A DNA stretch of 64,000 nt, taken from positions 4,526,001 to 4,590,000 of the forward strand of contig NC_070562.1 in assembly GCF_026914185.1 (NCBI RefSeq), given 5' to 3'. The number at the start of each line of letters is the position of its first letter. Positions within the stretch are counted from its first letter, which is position 1. A model generated the notes under the pieces. That model saw nothing but the letters and a program-made list of their open reading frames with translations, made no database searches and was not told where the DNA came from. A program made the translations under genes and the position numbers. Source of the DNA: Puccinia triticina. Its lineage: Eukaryota > Basidiomycota > Pucciniomycetes > Pucciniales > Pucciniaceae. Below, piece by piece: positions 11,907-26,097 of this stretch.

Positions 11907-12004
11907 CACTACAAACATGGATGAACTAGAGGCCAAGCGGCTTTGCCGCTGCGGGGCCGCCCCGCACCTGACGCCAAAACCCCGTGACCCTAGAGACGGC
12001 TTGT

Positions 12005-12902
<898 letters not shown>

Positions 12903-13099
12903 CTAATTACTGAGCCCAGCGGACATCCTGGCCCCTATCCAAGGTTTGAAACCATCGATGAAACAAACCCCAACTGGTCATAGGGACTTGGCTCTAGGTG
13001 CTTTTATGTACTACGAGATGTATGGGATGGAAAAGGTTATGCAGGGATCACGGAGAATGTGTGTATCTCAATTGACCAATGATGTCGGAATATGTATCA

Positions 13100-13240
13100 C
13101 AGATGGTCCAAAAATTGGGCGCATTGCAACCTTCGAGCAATCACATCTTGTCGTCCATAGGCATCAGCCGCGTGTCCACATATGTAACGGCCTGAGAGCA
13201 TCGCCGGTAGAGCGTCGAGGAACCCAGATAAAACGTTGAT
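13100..13240 (-). pseudogene. Possible MFS transporter fragment inside Helitron 1
   Basis: An open stretch reads VLSGFLDALPAMLSGRY then GHAADAYGRQDVI, ending at a stop. The second part resembles the cytoplasmic loop motif GxxaDryGRr of major facilitator transporters and the first part a membrane helix. It is short and lacks further helices, so this is a tentative second captured fragment. Confidence 0.3.
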
Positions 13241-13259
13241 AGAAGCCCAAAATAACCTT

Positions 13260-14689
13260 TCAAATCAAGGGGCTGGTAGCTGCGTCGCCTTCGAGAATGA
13301 TCAAGATGGCACCAAGTAGCGGTGAGAGCAGAAGGAAGGTTGGACCCCTAGGGCTGGGTGCTGTAAGCCCCCGATTGGAACTGTTTATGTGTTGTGATCT
13401 CCCACTTGATTCTAAATGATGAGACGCGCCCTTTTCTAAATCTAACGACCTAACGCTCGCATGATCCAAAATTCTCACGAGCAAATGATCAGGACTAACA
13501 GTGGAGGGTACGGTATGTGAGCACGACCTCGAAACCTGACATCGTCATGCAAATCCGAGCATGCAAGAGCGTTTCTTGAGCTGACAATAGCGCAATGAAA
13601 CGGTATCGTTACACATATTTACGTTATAGATGCACCTTGCTTCGAACTTGCGAAGACCTCGCTTCGAGCTTGCGAAGTTGTGGGACTAGCCTGATGTCAA
13701 GCGAGACGAGATTCGGCTACTGGTAGGATTTGAATCTGTTAGGGTGGAAAATAATGGCAAGGGATATCTTAATTCAAATGGGCTAGGCGAGTCGTTGGCG
13801 CCAGGATGGTGAAAACCGGGTGATACCCCTGAGGTATTGGTGCAGGACGGCTTGTGCGAGTCAATTGGCGAGGGAGTTAGTCTGACGGTGGGCTTGGCGT
13901 TTGTAGAGTGAATTGCAGTGGGGGATCGATGCGTTTGGTGAGTAGGTGGCTTGGGTAAGCCCGTTGCTGGTTACGATGGCTAAGACCGGTGGAAAATCAG
14001 GGTGGTTGGCGAGGCGATGGCGAGGGGGGTGGCGCGGCAGAGTGTCATTTTTGGGTATAGACATTCAATTTGGGGTCGGATTGCGGAATGCCGTGGTGGG
14101 GAGGGCGCCTAGCTTAACAAAGCTTCTCGAGCGGAGGGTCCGGGGGACCCCGCCCGGAGGGCTCTCCGCAGGAGAGGCTTATGAGTTATGTCTTGATTTA
14201 AGCAGGAGCAGAAAGGATCTGCTACACTAAAAATCCCAACCAATATAGAAAAACTGAATACACAGAGTTTTAGTTTCTGTTCTTGCAAGGAATTTGAGCC
14301 ACTCATTTATCTTGTAGCCAGAAAAACAACTCCTGGAGTCCCAAACAAGTGGAGCCTCATTTGGAAGACTTGTGCATTTTTTATCTTTTGAAAAGGTCAA
14401 CAGATTGGGATAGAAAAAATCTGAGTAGACCAAATTGTAGAGAAAGAAAATTAGCATAGGGTCCAGATAGGGCATAGTGGTGGAGAGGCTGGGGGAGGAG
14501 CTATAAAAATTTTAAAAACCTCTCAGCCAAATGAACTTTCTGCTCCCGCGTAAAATTTGGGATAATGCGCAAGTCCCTCCCTGCGGGAGGGGCGGCTTCG
14601 CCGCCAGCCACAGCGCTCCCACCAGGGGGGACTTGTGTTAAGTTAGGAGGGCGCAGGGTTTGATGTTTCGTCAACGTGCGCGCTGGGGA
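13260..14689. other. Helitron 1 interior without recognisable gene
   Basis: No family was recognised in this stretch. It contains two GC-rich hairpin clusters, near 14128-14168 and 14575-14610 (CCCTCCCTGCGGGAGGG, GGCGGCTTCGCCGCC). Open frames are short and in conflict between strands. Confidence 0.4.
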
Positions 14690-15234
14690 GGGGATTGTTT
14701 GAGGAGGGGGCCCCGCGGCGTGTTGCGAGGGATGTGACGTAGCAGTGAATTGGTGAAGCGGTGTAGGCGACAGGTGGGGTCCGAGGCGCCTGGATGCACT
14801 ATAAAAAGAGGGCCGGAGCAGGATTTGCTTCCCCAGACGACTCGAATGCTGTGTTTTCCAGCTGACAGGTCGTCTCACCCCCGTCCGCTGTAGCATTTGC
14901 GCAGTCCGGCGGGGGATATTCGGGGGCCCCCCTGTGCTTTTGGGCTGGGAGTCCTCTTCCCAACGCTTTTTAACCCTGCTAGACAGGGATGGGTGTTGGG
15001 CCACGGTGCGTCAGCTTGCTGCGCTAGGTGGCTGGGTGTGGGTTTTTGGAGTGGAGATTGTTGGAATTGTGGGGGATTTTTTTGTAATTATTCTGTTTGT
15101 ATGATATTTGCGGCTTGTGGGTTCTCTGTTTTGACAGAAGGGAAACCTGTGACCTTTTTTTTTGTATTTGAGCAGATTGTAGGGTGAACCCTTGATTTTT
15201 TTTTCTACGAACCTGAGACTTTAGTATACTTGGA
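14690..15234 (-). repeat. Helitron 5' region shared with Helitron 2
   Basis: This block aligns by eye with about 55290-55844. Shared landmarks on the plus strand are a TATA-like box (ATAAAAAG near 14800, TATAAAAGG near 55412), ACCCTGCTAGACAGGGATGG, GGGCCACGGTGC, TAGGTGGCTGGGTG, and the common end ACTTGGA. Being the 5' end of both Helitrons, it probably contains the initiation site of rolling-circle transposition. Confidence 0.7.
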
Positions 15235-15252
15235 TTTGGGGAGGCATATATT

Positions 15253-15433
15253 TATGGTGTTCAAAGTTGGCTTGCATAATTTTATGCATGCATAATTCAT
15301 AAAATCATAAAAATATTTTGCTGAGGAAATTTTGTATTACATAATCAGACAGTCATATCCCCTGCAAAGATGATTTTATGATTTTATGATTTACGCATGC
15401 ATAAAATTATGCAAACCAACTTTGAACACCATA
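15253..15433. mobile_element. 181-bp palindromic MITE
   Basis: Arms of about 60 bp are inverted copies, starting TATGGTGTTCAAAGTTGG at the left and ending with the complement at 15433. A 3-bp duplication ATT flanks it (15250-15252, 15434-15436). The empty site GCATATATTGATC is visible in the foldback element's other arm. Its end motif TTCAAAGTTGGC recurs in the MITE at 26544. Confidence 0.85.
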
Positions 15434-16080
15434 ATTGATCAATATGGCATATATTGATCAAATTATATTGATCATTTTTTTTTTTTGAAATTTCTCTTTA
15501 ATTTGTTTCCTTCCTGCAACATCATAACCCTTCTATCATCTCTCTTTCTCTTGATTTCCTCCTTTCTTAGTTTTCAACCATAGTAAAAGCTTCATTTTGT
15601 TGCCAGATCAAACAGGGCATTTTTACATACTCAATATATGAATTATTCCTGAGAACAAATAGTCTGTTAAGTCAGGCAGGGAGGGGAAGGGGGGAGGAGG
15701 AATGGGGAGGCATGAATTATTGTCACTTGAACCTTGCAGAAGTGTTGAAATCTACTTTCCAAAGAAAAAAATAAAAAAAACAAACCAAAAAGAAAATAAG
15801 TCTCAATATATCATGCTACATCAGTTTGGTTCAAATTTAATGGCTTTTATATATGACTCATCATATCCAATATTGTAAATTTCTACTAGGCCTGAGATTG
15901 ATTTAATGTTTGTACCAGATTTGAGTAAGGTGTCTTTTGCTTCTGTTGTTCAATCAAAGACTAATGGGAGATGTTGCCATTCAATGGGTCAACTGATGTT
16001 ATCTCAGAATCTGAGGTTCAACATTTTTTGAATCTAAAGAGATTGATTGAGTATGGTTGGTTTGAAACTATCCCCTAAAA
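15434..16080. repeat. Left subterminal repeat of foldback element 1
   Basis: It starts with copies of ATTGATCAAT separated by TATGGC and AATTAT, then a T-run and a unique-looking stretch. The reverse complement of nearly all of this is found at about 34370-35790 (interrupted there by the snapback element). No coding potential. Confidence 0.8.
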
Positions 16081-19000
16081 TTATCAGGCAGTGTTTTTTG
16101 TGCTTCTGCCACTGTGTCTCAACCAGGGCTAAAATTTATTTCATGATATTGGTACCATGAGGATCAGAAATATCTAAACAATAATCTGAGAAATTTTTGT
16201 TCTATGAAAGTCCCAAAATGTTGCAGTTACAGTCTGATCAGTGTGAAATATTGCCTAATTGGTTGGTTTTGTTGTGTTTCTGCAACTATATCTCAACTAG
16301 CAATGGGGATGAATTCATGATATTAGTACCATAATGATGAGAAAAGTTGAAAGATTAATTTAGGAAGTCTTTTTGCCAATGAAAATCTCCCAATGTAGCA
16401 GCCCCATTTAATCAGTCACAAACTATTGCGTCATTTTTTGTGTTTCTGCCATTATATCTCCACCAGGAATGTTGATTATTCCATGATATTGGTACCAGAA
16501 TGGTCATCCATTTGCAAAGAGTATTTTGGTATAGCTTTCATGGATTAAAATGCCAAAACCGAGCGGCTAAAGTCTGATTAGTTTCAAAATATTGCCTAAT
16601 TGGGTATTTTTTGGTGTTTCTGCCACTGTATCTCAACCAGGGCTAACATTTATTTTATGATATTGATACCATTATAATAAGATATGTTGAGAGAGTAATT
16701 TGGGTCAGCTCTTGACCATGAAAATCCAAAAATGTGGCAGCTAAAGTCTCGTGAGTCTCAAAATATCACCAAATTGGGGTTTTCTTTCTGTTTCTGCCAC
16801 TATATCTCAACCAGGAATGGTGATTATTTCATGATATTGGAACCAGAATATTCATCCGTTTCCAAAGATTATTCTGGTGTAGCTTTCATGTATGGAAATG
16901 CCCAAAAGGAGCTGCTATAGTCTGATTAGTCTCCAAATATTGCCTAATTGGGTATTTTTTGGTGTTTCTGCCACTTTATCTCAACCCAAAATGTGAATGA
17001 TTTCATGATATTGATACCATTATGATAAGACATGTTGAGAATTAATTTTGGTCAGCTCTTGACCATGAAAATCCCAAAATGTGGCAGCTACATTCTCATG
17101 AGTCTCAAAATATCACCAAATTGGGGTTTTCTTTGTCTTTTGGCCACTATATCTCAACCGGGAATGGTGATTATTTCATGATATTGGAACCAGAATATTC
17201 ATCCATTTCCAAAGATTATTTTGGTATATCTTTCATGTATGGAAATGCCCAAAAGGAGCTGCTATAGTCTGATTAGTCTCAAAATATTGCCTAATTGGGT
17301 ACGTTTTGGTGTTTCTGCCACTGTATCTCAACCCGCAATGGGAATGATTTCATGATATTAATACCATTATGATAAGAGATTTTGAGAGATTAATTTGGGT
17401 GAGCTCATTCCCATGAAAAACCCAAAATGTGGCAGCTACAGTCTCATGGGTCTCAAACAATCACCAAAGTAGGTTTTTCTTTGTGTTTCTGCCACTATAT
17501 CTCAACCAGGAATGATGATAATTTCATGATATTGGTACCAGAATATTGATACATTCCTAAAGAATATTTTGGTATAGAGTTCATGGATTGAAATGCCGAA
17601 GAGGAGATGCTATAGTCCAATTAGTCTCACAATGTTGCCTAATTGGGTATTTTATGGTGTTTATGCCACTGTATCTGAACCTGGGCTAACATTTATTTCA
17701 TGATATTGATACCATTATAATAAGACATGTTGAGATATTAATATGGGTCAGCTCTTGACCATGAAAATCCCAAAATGAGGCAGCTTCATTCTCATTAGTT
17801 TCAAAATATCACCAAATTGGGCTTTTCTTTCTGTTTCTGCCACCATATCTCAACCGGGAATGGTGATCACTTCATGATATTGGGACCAGAATATTCATCC
17901 TTTTCCAAAGATTATTTTGGTATACCTTTATGTATGGAAATGCCCAAAATTAGGAGCTGCTATAGTCTGATTAGTCTCAAAATATTGCCTAATTGGGTAT
18001 GTTTTGGTGTTTCTGCCACTGTATCTCAACCCAAAATGCAAATGATTTCCTGATATTGATACCATTATAATAAGAGATGTTGAAAGAGTAATATGGGTCA
18101 GCTCTTGACCATGAAAATCCCAAAATGAGGCAGCTACCGTCTCATGAGTCTCAAAATATCACCAAATTGGGGTTTTCTTTGTGTTTCTGCCACTATATCT
18201 CAACCGGGAACCGTGATGACTTCATGACATTGGGACCAAAATATCCATCCTTTTCCAAAGATTGTTTTGGTATAGCTTTCATGTATGGAAATGCCCAAAA
18301 GGAGCTGCTATAGTCTGATTAGTCTCAAAATATTGCCTAATTGGGTATTGTTTGTTTCTGCCACTGTATCTCAACCCACAATGCGAGTGATTTCATGATA
18401 TTGATACCATTATGATGAGACATGTTGCGGGATTAATTTGGGTCGTCTCTTTACCATGAAACTCCCAAAATGTGGCAGCTACATTCTCATGAGTCTCAAA
18501 ATATCACCAAATTGGGGTTTTCTTTGTGTTTCTGCCACTTTATCTCAACCGGGAATGGTGATTATTTCATGATATTGGTACCAGAATATTAATCCATTTC
18601 CAAAGATTATTTTGGTATAGCTTGCATGTATGGAAATGCCCAAAAGGAGCTGCTATAGTCTGATTAGTCTCAAAATATTGCCTCATTGGGTATTTTTTGG
18701 TGTTTCTGCCACTGTATCTCAACTCAAAATGTGAATGATTTCATGATATTGATACCATTATGATAAGAAATGTTGAGAGATTAATTTTGTTCAGCTCTTG
18801 CCCATGAAAAACCCAAAATGAGCCAGTTACAGTCTCATGAGTCTCAAAATATTACCAAATTGGGCTTTTCTTTCTGTTTCTGCCACCATATCTGAACCAG
18901 GAATGGTGATTATTTCATGATATTGGGACAAGAATATCAATCTACTTCCAAAGATTATTTTGGTATAGTTTTCATGTATGGAAATGCCCAAAAGGAGCTG

Positions 19001-20352
19001 CTATAGTCTGATTAGTCTCAAAATATTGCCTAATTGGGTAATTTTTGATGTTTCTGCCACTGTATCTCAACTCACAATGGGAATAATTTCATGATATTGA
19101 TACCATTATGATAAGCAATGTTGACAGATTAATTTGGGTCAGCTCTTCCCCATGAAACTCCCAAAATGTGGCAGCTACATTCTCATGAGTCTCAAAATAT
19201 CACCAAATTGGTGTTTTATTTGTGTTTCTGCCACCATATCTGAACCAGGAATGGTGATTATTTCATGATATTGGGACCAGAATATTCATCCACCTTCAAA
19301 GAGTATTTTGGTATAGCTTTCATGGATGGAAATTCCCAAAAGGAGCTGCTACAGTCTGATTAGTCTCAAAATATTGCCCAATTGGGTATTTTTTGGTGTT
19401 TCTGCCACTGTATCTCAACCCACAATGCAAGTGATTTCATGATATTGATACTATTACGATAAGAGATTTTGAGAGATTAATTTGGGTCAGCTCATTCCCA
19501 TGAAAAACCCAAAATGTGGCACCTACAGTCTCATAGGTCTCAAACAATCACCAAATTAGGTTTTGCTTTGTGTTTCTGCCACTATATATCAACCAGGAAT
19601 GGTGATCATTTCATGATATTGGTACCAGAATATTGATACATTTCCAAAGATTATTTTGGTATAGAGTTCATGGATTGGAATCCCAAAAAGGAGCTGCTAT
19701 AGTCTAATTAGTCTCACAATATTGCCTAATTGGTATTTTATGGTGTTTCTGCCACTGTATCTGGACTGGGGCTAACATTTATTTCATGATATTGATACCA
19801 TTATAATAAGAAATTTTGAGAGATCAATTTGGGTCAGCACTTGACCATGAAAATCCCAAAATGAGGCAGCTACAGTCTCATGAGTCTTGAAATATCACCA
19901 AATTGGGCTTTTCTTTCTGTTTCTGCCACCATATCTCAACCAGGAATGGTGATTATTTCATGATATTGGTGCCAACATATTCATCCATTCCCAAAGATTA
20001 TTTTTGTATAGCTTTCATGCATGGAAATGCCCAAAAGGAGCTGCTATAGTCTGATTAGTCTCAAAATATTGCATAATTGGGTATTTTTTGGTGTTTCTGC
20101 CACCTATCTTGACCGGCAATGGGAATGATTTCATGATATTGATACCATTATAATGAAAGATGTTGAGAGAGTAATTTGTTTCAGCTCTTGACCATGAAAA
20201 TCCCAACATGTGACAGCTACATTCTCATGAGTCTCAAAATATCACCAAATTGGGGTTTTCCTTGTGTTTCTGCCAGTATATCTCAACCTGGAATGGTGAT
20301 CATTGCATGATATTGGTACCAGAATATTCATCCATTTCAAAAGATTATTACG
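16081..20352 (+). repeat. Satellite array, plus-oriented arm of foldback 1
   Basis: Tandem array of a ~173-bp monomer arranged as ~347-bp dimers: the phrase GCTGCTATAGTCTGATTAG recurs at 16911 and 17258, and onward at about that spacing. Every monomer carries TTTCTGCCACTATATCTCA and CATGATATTG. The alternating monomers differ, for example ending in GTGGCAGCTACAGTCTCATG or GGAGCTGCTATAGTC. Repeated 62-codon frames here are translations of the satellite, not genes. Confidence 0.9.
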
Positions 20353-21266
20353 GTTTAGTCTGTTAATCAATATCATGAAATCCTTCCCATAGCCGGTTGA
20401 GATGCAGTGGTAGAAACACCAAAATATAACCAATTAGGCAATATTTTGAGACTAATCAGACTATAGCAGCTCCTTTTGGGCATTTCCATTCAGGGAAGCT
20501 ATACCAAAATAATGCTTGGAAAAGGAATAATATTCTGGTCCCAGTACCATGAAATGATCACCATTCCCGTTAGAGATATGGTGGCAGAAACAGAAAGAAA
20601 AGCCCAATTTGGCAATATTTTGAGACTCATGAGACTGTAACTGACTCATTTTGGGATTTTCATGGTCAAGAGCTGACCCAACTTAATCCCTCAACATTTT
20701 TTATCATAATTGTATCAATATCATGAAATCATTCACATTTTGGGTTGAGATAAAGTGGCAGAAACACCAAAAAATACCCAATTAGGCAATATTTTGAGAC
20801 TAATCAGACTATAGCAGCTCCTTTTGGGCATTTCCATACATGAAAGATATACCAAAATAATCTTTGGAAATGAATGAACATTCTGGTACCAATATCATGA
20901 AATAATCACCATTCCCGGTCAAGGTATAGTGGCAGAAACTGAAAGAAAACCCCTATTTGGTGATATTTTGAGACTCATGAGAATGTAGCTGCCTCATTTT
21001 GGGATTTTCATGGTCAAGAGCTGACCAAAATTAATCCTCAACATGTCTTATCACAATGGTACAAACATCATGAAATCATTCTTATTGCGGGGTTAAGATA
21101 CAGCGGCAGAAACACCAAAAAATACCCAATTAGGTGATATTTTGAGATTAATCAGACTATAGCAGCTCCTTTTGGGCATTTCCATACATGAAAGCTATAC
21201 CAAAGTAATCTTTGGAAATAGGTGAATATTCTGGTCCCAACATCATGAAATAATCACCATTACCGG

Positions 21267-22049
21267 TGTGGTACTCAAAAATGTGAAAAATCAAAAGTTT
21301 TTCTCATGTACATATAGAAGGCCTCAAGATACTATCCATTGGACACCATGAATGGACTCCACGGCTAAATTAACCCTTATTCCCCACTGGAAGCATCACT
21401 GGAGCCCCAGTACACTAGAAGTTAGACCCTCTGGACAACCTGTAGCACCCAGTCAACCACCCCGTCAGGCGCCTCAAGTCACATTCCCCGTACCATTCTA
21501 TCCCCACTACATATATTGGTTTGGGTTTGTTTGTTATGTACATGACATCATGCAGCACTGCCCCCGCAGGCTGTGCCCCTTCAACTGAATGGTTCCCCAC
21601 ATTCTAGTTCCTTCTAACTCCACTTTGTTTTGTCTTATTACATCACCTGATCATTCCCTGCACAGCTTATGCGCCCCTTGCATGAACTATGACATCATTT
21701 GGCACAGCCCCTCCTCATGTATGCAACCCTTGCATAAATTGTACACAGCCACTCCCTCTTAACTCCCTCATGTTGTACAGCCCAGGCCAGCTAAAATACC
21801 TCACTCAGGGGCTTCCCTGGAGCCAAAATCCCTCACATTTGTCTATATAAGGAGCTCTCTCCCCCCCCCCATTTGTAGTTCTCCAGTTTATGACTCATCA
21901 AGTTTTACACTCACCCATCACCCAAAACACTTACGTACCCACTCAACCCTCTTACTTACATATAACAACTTTTACATACTGAATAACAACCTTTTTATAC
22001 TGTGTCACGAGAAACTTGTCTTGAGCTAACCACTCCTATCACTTATTAA

Positions 22050-22080
<31 letters not shown>

Positions 22081-22170
22081 AGCTGGTAGTATAGAAGGGC
22101 AGAGCTTGCACCTCCTTCATCCCCTTCTCCATTCAGCAAAATGGTTTCACAACCACTTTTGAGTCTTACA
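21267..22170 (+). mobile_element. Solo LTR 1 (904 bp)
   Basis: It begins TGTGGTACTC and ends GAGTCTTACA. The 4-bp duplication CCGG flanks it (21263-21266, 22171-22174), splitting the satellite phrase CCCGGTTGAG. A TATA-like CTATATAAGG lies near 21843, preceded by GGGGCTTCCCTGGAGCC. The same arrangement occurs in the LTR at 26498-27954, so they are one family. No internal retroelement genes. Confidence 0.82.
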
Positions 22171-23384
22171 CCGGTTGAGATATAGTGGCCAAAAGACAAA
22201 GAAAACCCCAATTTGGTGATATTTTGAGACCCATGAGACTGTAGCTGCCACATTTTTGGTTTTTCATGGGAAATAGCTGATTCAAATCAATCTCTCAACA
22301 TCTCTTATCATAATGGTATCAATATCATGAAATCATGCCCATTGCGGGTTGAGATACAGTGGCAGAAACACCAAAAAATACCCATTTAGGCAATATTTCT
22401 AGACTAATCAGACTATAGCAGCTCCTTTTGGGCATTTCCATTCATGAAAGCTATACCAAAATAATCCTTGGAAAAGAGAGAATATTCTGGTCCCAATATC
22501 ATGAAATAATCCCCATTCTTGGTTGAGATATAGTGGCAGAAACAGAAAGAAAACCCCAATTTGGTGATATTTTGAGACTCATGAGACTGTAGCTGCCTCA
22601 TTTTGGGATTTTAATGGTCAAAAGCTGAACAAAATTACTCTCTCAACATCTCTTATTATAATGGTATCAATATCATGGAATCATTCCCATTGCGGGGTGA
22701 GATACAGTGGCAGAAACACCAAAACAAATACCCAATTGGGCAATATTTTGAGACTAATCAGACTATAGCAGCTCCTTTTGGGCATTTACATACATGAAAG
22801 CTATACAAAAATAATCTTTGGAAAAGGATCAATATTTTGGTCTTAATATCATGAAATAATCACCATTCCCGGTTGAGATATGGTGGCAGAAACAGAAAGA
22901 AAAGCCCAATTTGGTAATATTTTGAGACTCATGAGACTGTAACTGACTCATTTTGGGATTTTCATGGTCAAGAGCTGACCCAAATCAATCTCTCAACATG
23001 TCTTATCATAATGGTATCAATATCATGAAATCATTTGCATTTTGGGTTGAGATACAGTGGCAGAAACACCAAAAAATACCCAATTAGGCAATATTTTGAG
23101 ACTAATCAGACTATAGCAGCTCCTTTTGGGCATTTCCATACATGAAAGCTATACCAAAATAATCTTTGGAAAAGGATCAATATTTTGGTCTTAATATCAT
23201 GAAATAATCACCATTCCCGGTTGAGATATGGTGGCAGAAACAGAAAGAAAAGCCCAATTTGGTAATATTTTGAGACCCATGAGACTGTAACTGACTCATT
23301 TTGGGATTTTCATGGTCAAGAGCTGATCCAAATTACTCTCTCAACATGTCTTATCATAATGGTATCAATATCATGAAATCATTT

Positions 23385-24178
23385 CACTGCAAGAAAAACT
23401 CTAGAAACTGCTTGCAGTTGAGATGCAAGAGCTCAAGGCAAGCTGTGCCTCATGCATGAATCAAGCACTGGTTGATTCCATGCACATTGCCTAATTTATG
23501 CAAGAGTGAGTTTAAGGTACAAAAAACTGAGTACAAGAGTTGATACCTGTGCAAATTCCCCTTTCATGTGAAAATTCCCCTTTCATGTGCACATACCCCT
23601 TTCATGTGCACAGATCCCTTTTTTATGCATTCACCCCTTTCATAATGTGTACATAGTCCTTTATGTGCGCATACCCCTTTGATGTGTGCATATCCCTTTC
23701 ATGTGCATGTATCCCTTTCACAATGTGTACATACCCCTTTCATCATGTGTTCATGACCCTTTCATGTTTACATTTCCCCTTTGAGTTTTTTACATCTCTT
23801 TCAATACCCCTTTCATCATTCAGGTTTACATACCCCTTTGATGTTTATATATCCCTTTCATGTGCAAATACCCCTTACTGCACATACCCCTTTCATGCAT
23901 GAATACCCCTGCCATGCATACATACCCCTTTCATCATGTGTACATATCCCTTTTATGTGTTAATACACCTTCTCACATTCCCCTTTCATGCGTACATATT
24001 TCTTTCATCTGTACATATCCCTTTCACGTGTACATACCCTTTTTATTTTATTCTGGCTGGAGTCAATGGCGCGTGCACCAGCATGTCATTTGGGTGCTTG
24101 ACTCCAGCTTGAGCTGATCCTTGATTGAAGCTTGCTGCATCTCAACTACAAGCAGTTTCTAGAGTTTTTCTTGCAGTG
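23385..24178. mobile_element. CACTG-ended MITE with a minisatellite core
   Basis: Inverted ends of about 44 bp start CACTGCAAGAAAAACTCTAG on both strands, and a 3-bp duplication TTT flanks it (23382-23384, 24179-24181). This is the CACTA-superfamily signature. The core (about 23545-24040) is a degenerate ~20-bp tandem repeat built on ACCCCTTTCATGTG. Open frames here are repeat translations. Confidence 0.85.
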
Positions 24179-24736
24179 TTTGCATTTTGGGTTGAGATAC
24201 TAGTGGCAGAAACACCAAAAAATACCCAATTAGGCAATATTTTGAGACTAATCAGACTATAGCAGCTCCTTTTGGGCATTTCCATACATGAAAGCTACAC
24301 CAGAATAATCTTTGGAAATGGATGAATATTCTGGTTCCAATATCATGAAATAATCACCATTCCTGGTTGAGATATAGTGGCAGAAACAGAAAGAAAAGCC
24401 CAATTTGGTGATATTTTGAGACTCATGAGACTGTAGCTGCCTCATTTTTTGATTTTCATGGTCAAGAGCTGACCCAAATTACTCTCTCATGAACATCTCT
24501 TATTATAATGGTATCAATATCATAAAATAAATGTTAGCCCTGGTTGAGATACAGTGGCAGAAACACCAAAAAATACCCAATTAGGCAATATTTTGAAACT
24601 AATCAGATCTTAGCCGCTTGGTTTTGGCATTTTAATCCATGAAAGCTACACCAAAATACTCTTTGCAAATGGATGACCATTCTGGTACCAATATCATGGA
24701 ATAATCAACATTCCTGGTTGAGATATAATGGCAGAA

Positions 24737-24924
24737 TGTTATGAGCTGCGCTTGCGCGCCTGGCTTACTCCAAGGGGCATGTTACTTGTTGTATGTACAT
24801 GTCACAGGTCCTCAGCATTAGAGGGACCTGGGGGGGAGATCATCTTGCTTCCCCATCGAGCAATCAACTATTTAGCTAGACAGATCAGACAGCGCCTCCT
24901 CACCCCGACAGACAGACCAATACA
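24737..24924 (+). repeat. 5' LTR of the chromovirus
   Basis: 188 bp, starting TGTTATGAGCTGCGC and ending GACAGACCAATACA. It contains the small inverted repeats GCGCTTGCGC and CAGGTCC/GGACCTG. It differs from the 3' copy at one T/C and one G/T position. Confidence 0.95.
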
Positions 24925-25086
24925 TATTGCTAGATCACCAAACGGGGGACAAGGCCGAAACCAGAACAAACCAAACTCCAGAAGAGACAGAACCAAACGA
25001 ACCGAACTCCAGAAGAAAAGAACCGCACCCCAGAACGCCTACCTTGATTGTTTGAATCACCAATCTTCAAGCCAACAGTTCACCGG

Positions 25087-26097
25087 ATGGCCAACGATGC
25101 GGCAGCACTACGCGCCCAAATCGAGGAACTAGCGGCTTCCATCCAGGAGGAGAGAGGACTCCGACAACGTGCCAAGGCCAAACTCGCAACAGCGCGGACG
25201 GGTATGGTCGCACCCGCCGTTGTACCCATCGTTCTGGGACAGCCCCCTAACGCGCCTCCAATGCAAGATGAGATCCCGGCAAAGGGCCCCAAGGTCGGCC
25301 TCCCGGACAAATACGACGGCACGAGAGGGCTGAAGGCCAAAGTTTACGTGACGCAGATCGGCCTCTACGTCCTCTCCAACCCCCGCATTTTCCCGGACGA
25401 CCGCAGTAAGGTGATCTTTTCAATCTTGTATCTTACTGGGCAGGCTAGCGAGTGGGCCCAGCCCTACACGATCAAACTATTCGTGGGCTAACCAGTATCC
25501 TACCTCAAATTCGCCACGGCCTTCCAGATGATGTACTACGACACCAAACAAAAGTCCAGAGCCGAGAAGGCGCTCCGACAGCTGAAGCAGACCAGGTTGG
25601 TGGCGCACTACACATTTCAATTCAATCAACAAGCATCCAACACGGGATGGGAGATGTCAACCCTCATGAGCCAGTATCAACAGGGACTCAAGAAAGACAT
25701 TCAACTAGCGCTGGTCCTTGCACGAACCCAATTCACCGCGCTCACCGACCTCAGCAACCTCGCCCTGAAGATCGACAACGAGATCAATGGAGCCGATACG
25801 GGCATGGCCGACTCTAACCCCGCGACGACAGACCCCAAAGCCATGGACATCTTGGCTATGAAGGTACCTCTCTCCAGCTCGGATAAAGCCGCCATGATGC
25901 GGGCCGGCCAGTGCTTCTACTGCGGCGAAAAGGGCCACTTGGCGAGGGGATGCCCGAAGAAGGGGAAGGGCAAGAACAAGGCGGACGCGAGGATCGCCGA
26001 ACTGGAGGACCAAGTCCGGCGACTAACCATGGGCAAAGGGACAAGCGGTGGAGCGGGAAGAGCGGACGAATCAAAAAATGGCGATGCTCAGGAGTGA
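25087..26097 (+). pseudogene. Chromovirus gag with one in-frame stop
   Basis: Capsid/nucleocapsid protein of about 336 codons from the ATG at 25087 (MANDAAALRAQIEELAASI, a coiled-coil start). The capsid region includes VGLPDKYDGTRGLKA and the conserved LTGQASEWAQPY. A CCHC zinc knuckle (CFYCGEKGHLARGC) lies near the C-terminus, followed by a short coiled coil (ARIAELEDQVRRL). A TAA at 25489-25491 interrupts the frame after KLFVG; the frame then continues unchanged with SYLKFATAFQ. The stop either inactivates gag or, less likely, is read through. Confidence 0.88.

Larger units (their letters stand above)
20353..24731 (-). repeat. Satellite array, minus-oriented arm of foldback 1
   Basis: The same ~347-bp dimers in reverse orientation, starting at the symmetry point near 20352. 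The array is interrupted by a solo LTR (21267-22170) and a CACTG element (23385-24178), then by the chromovirus at 24737. It resumes at 33956-34370. Confidence 0.88.

Noticed and set aside
14690..15234. Solo LTR, because a similar block with a TATA-like box occurs at 55290-55844
   Set aside because: The precise ends, A/T target site and matching 3' CTAG hairpin show both blocks are the 5' part of Helitrons; no flanking duplication exists.
16732..24445. Recurring ~62-codon open frames (ESQNITKLGFSFCFCHYIST...) as a gene family
   Set aside because: They repeat at the satellite period on both arms and are translations of the tandem unit; no independent gene signals.
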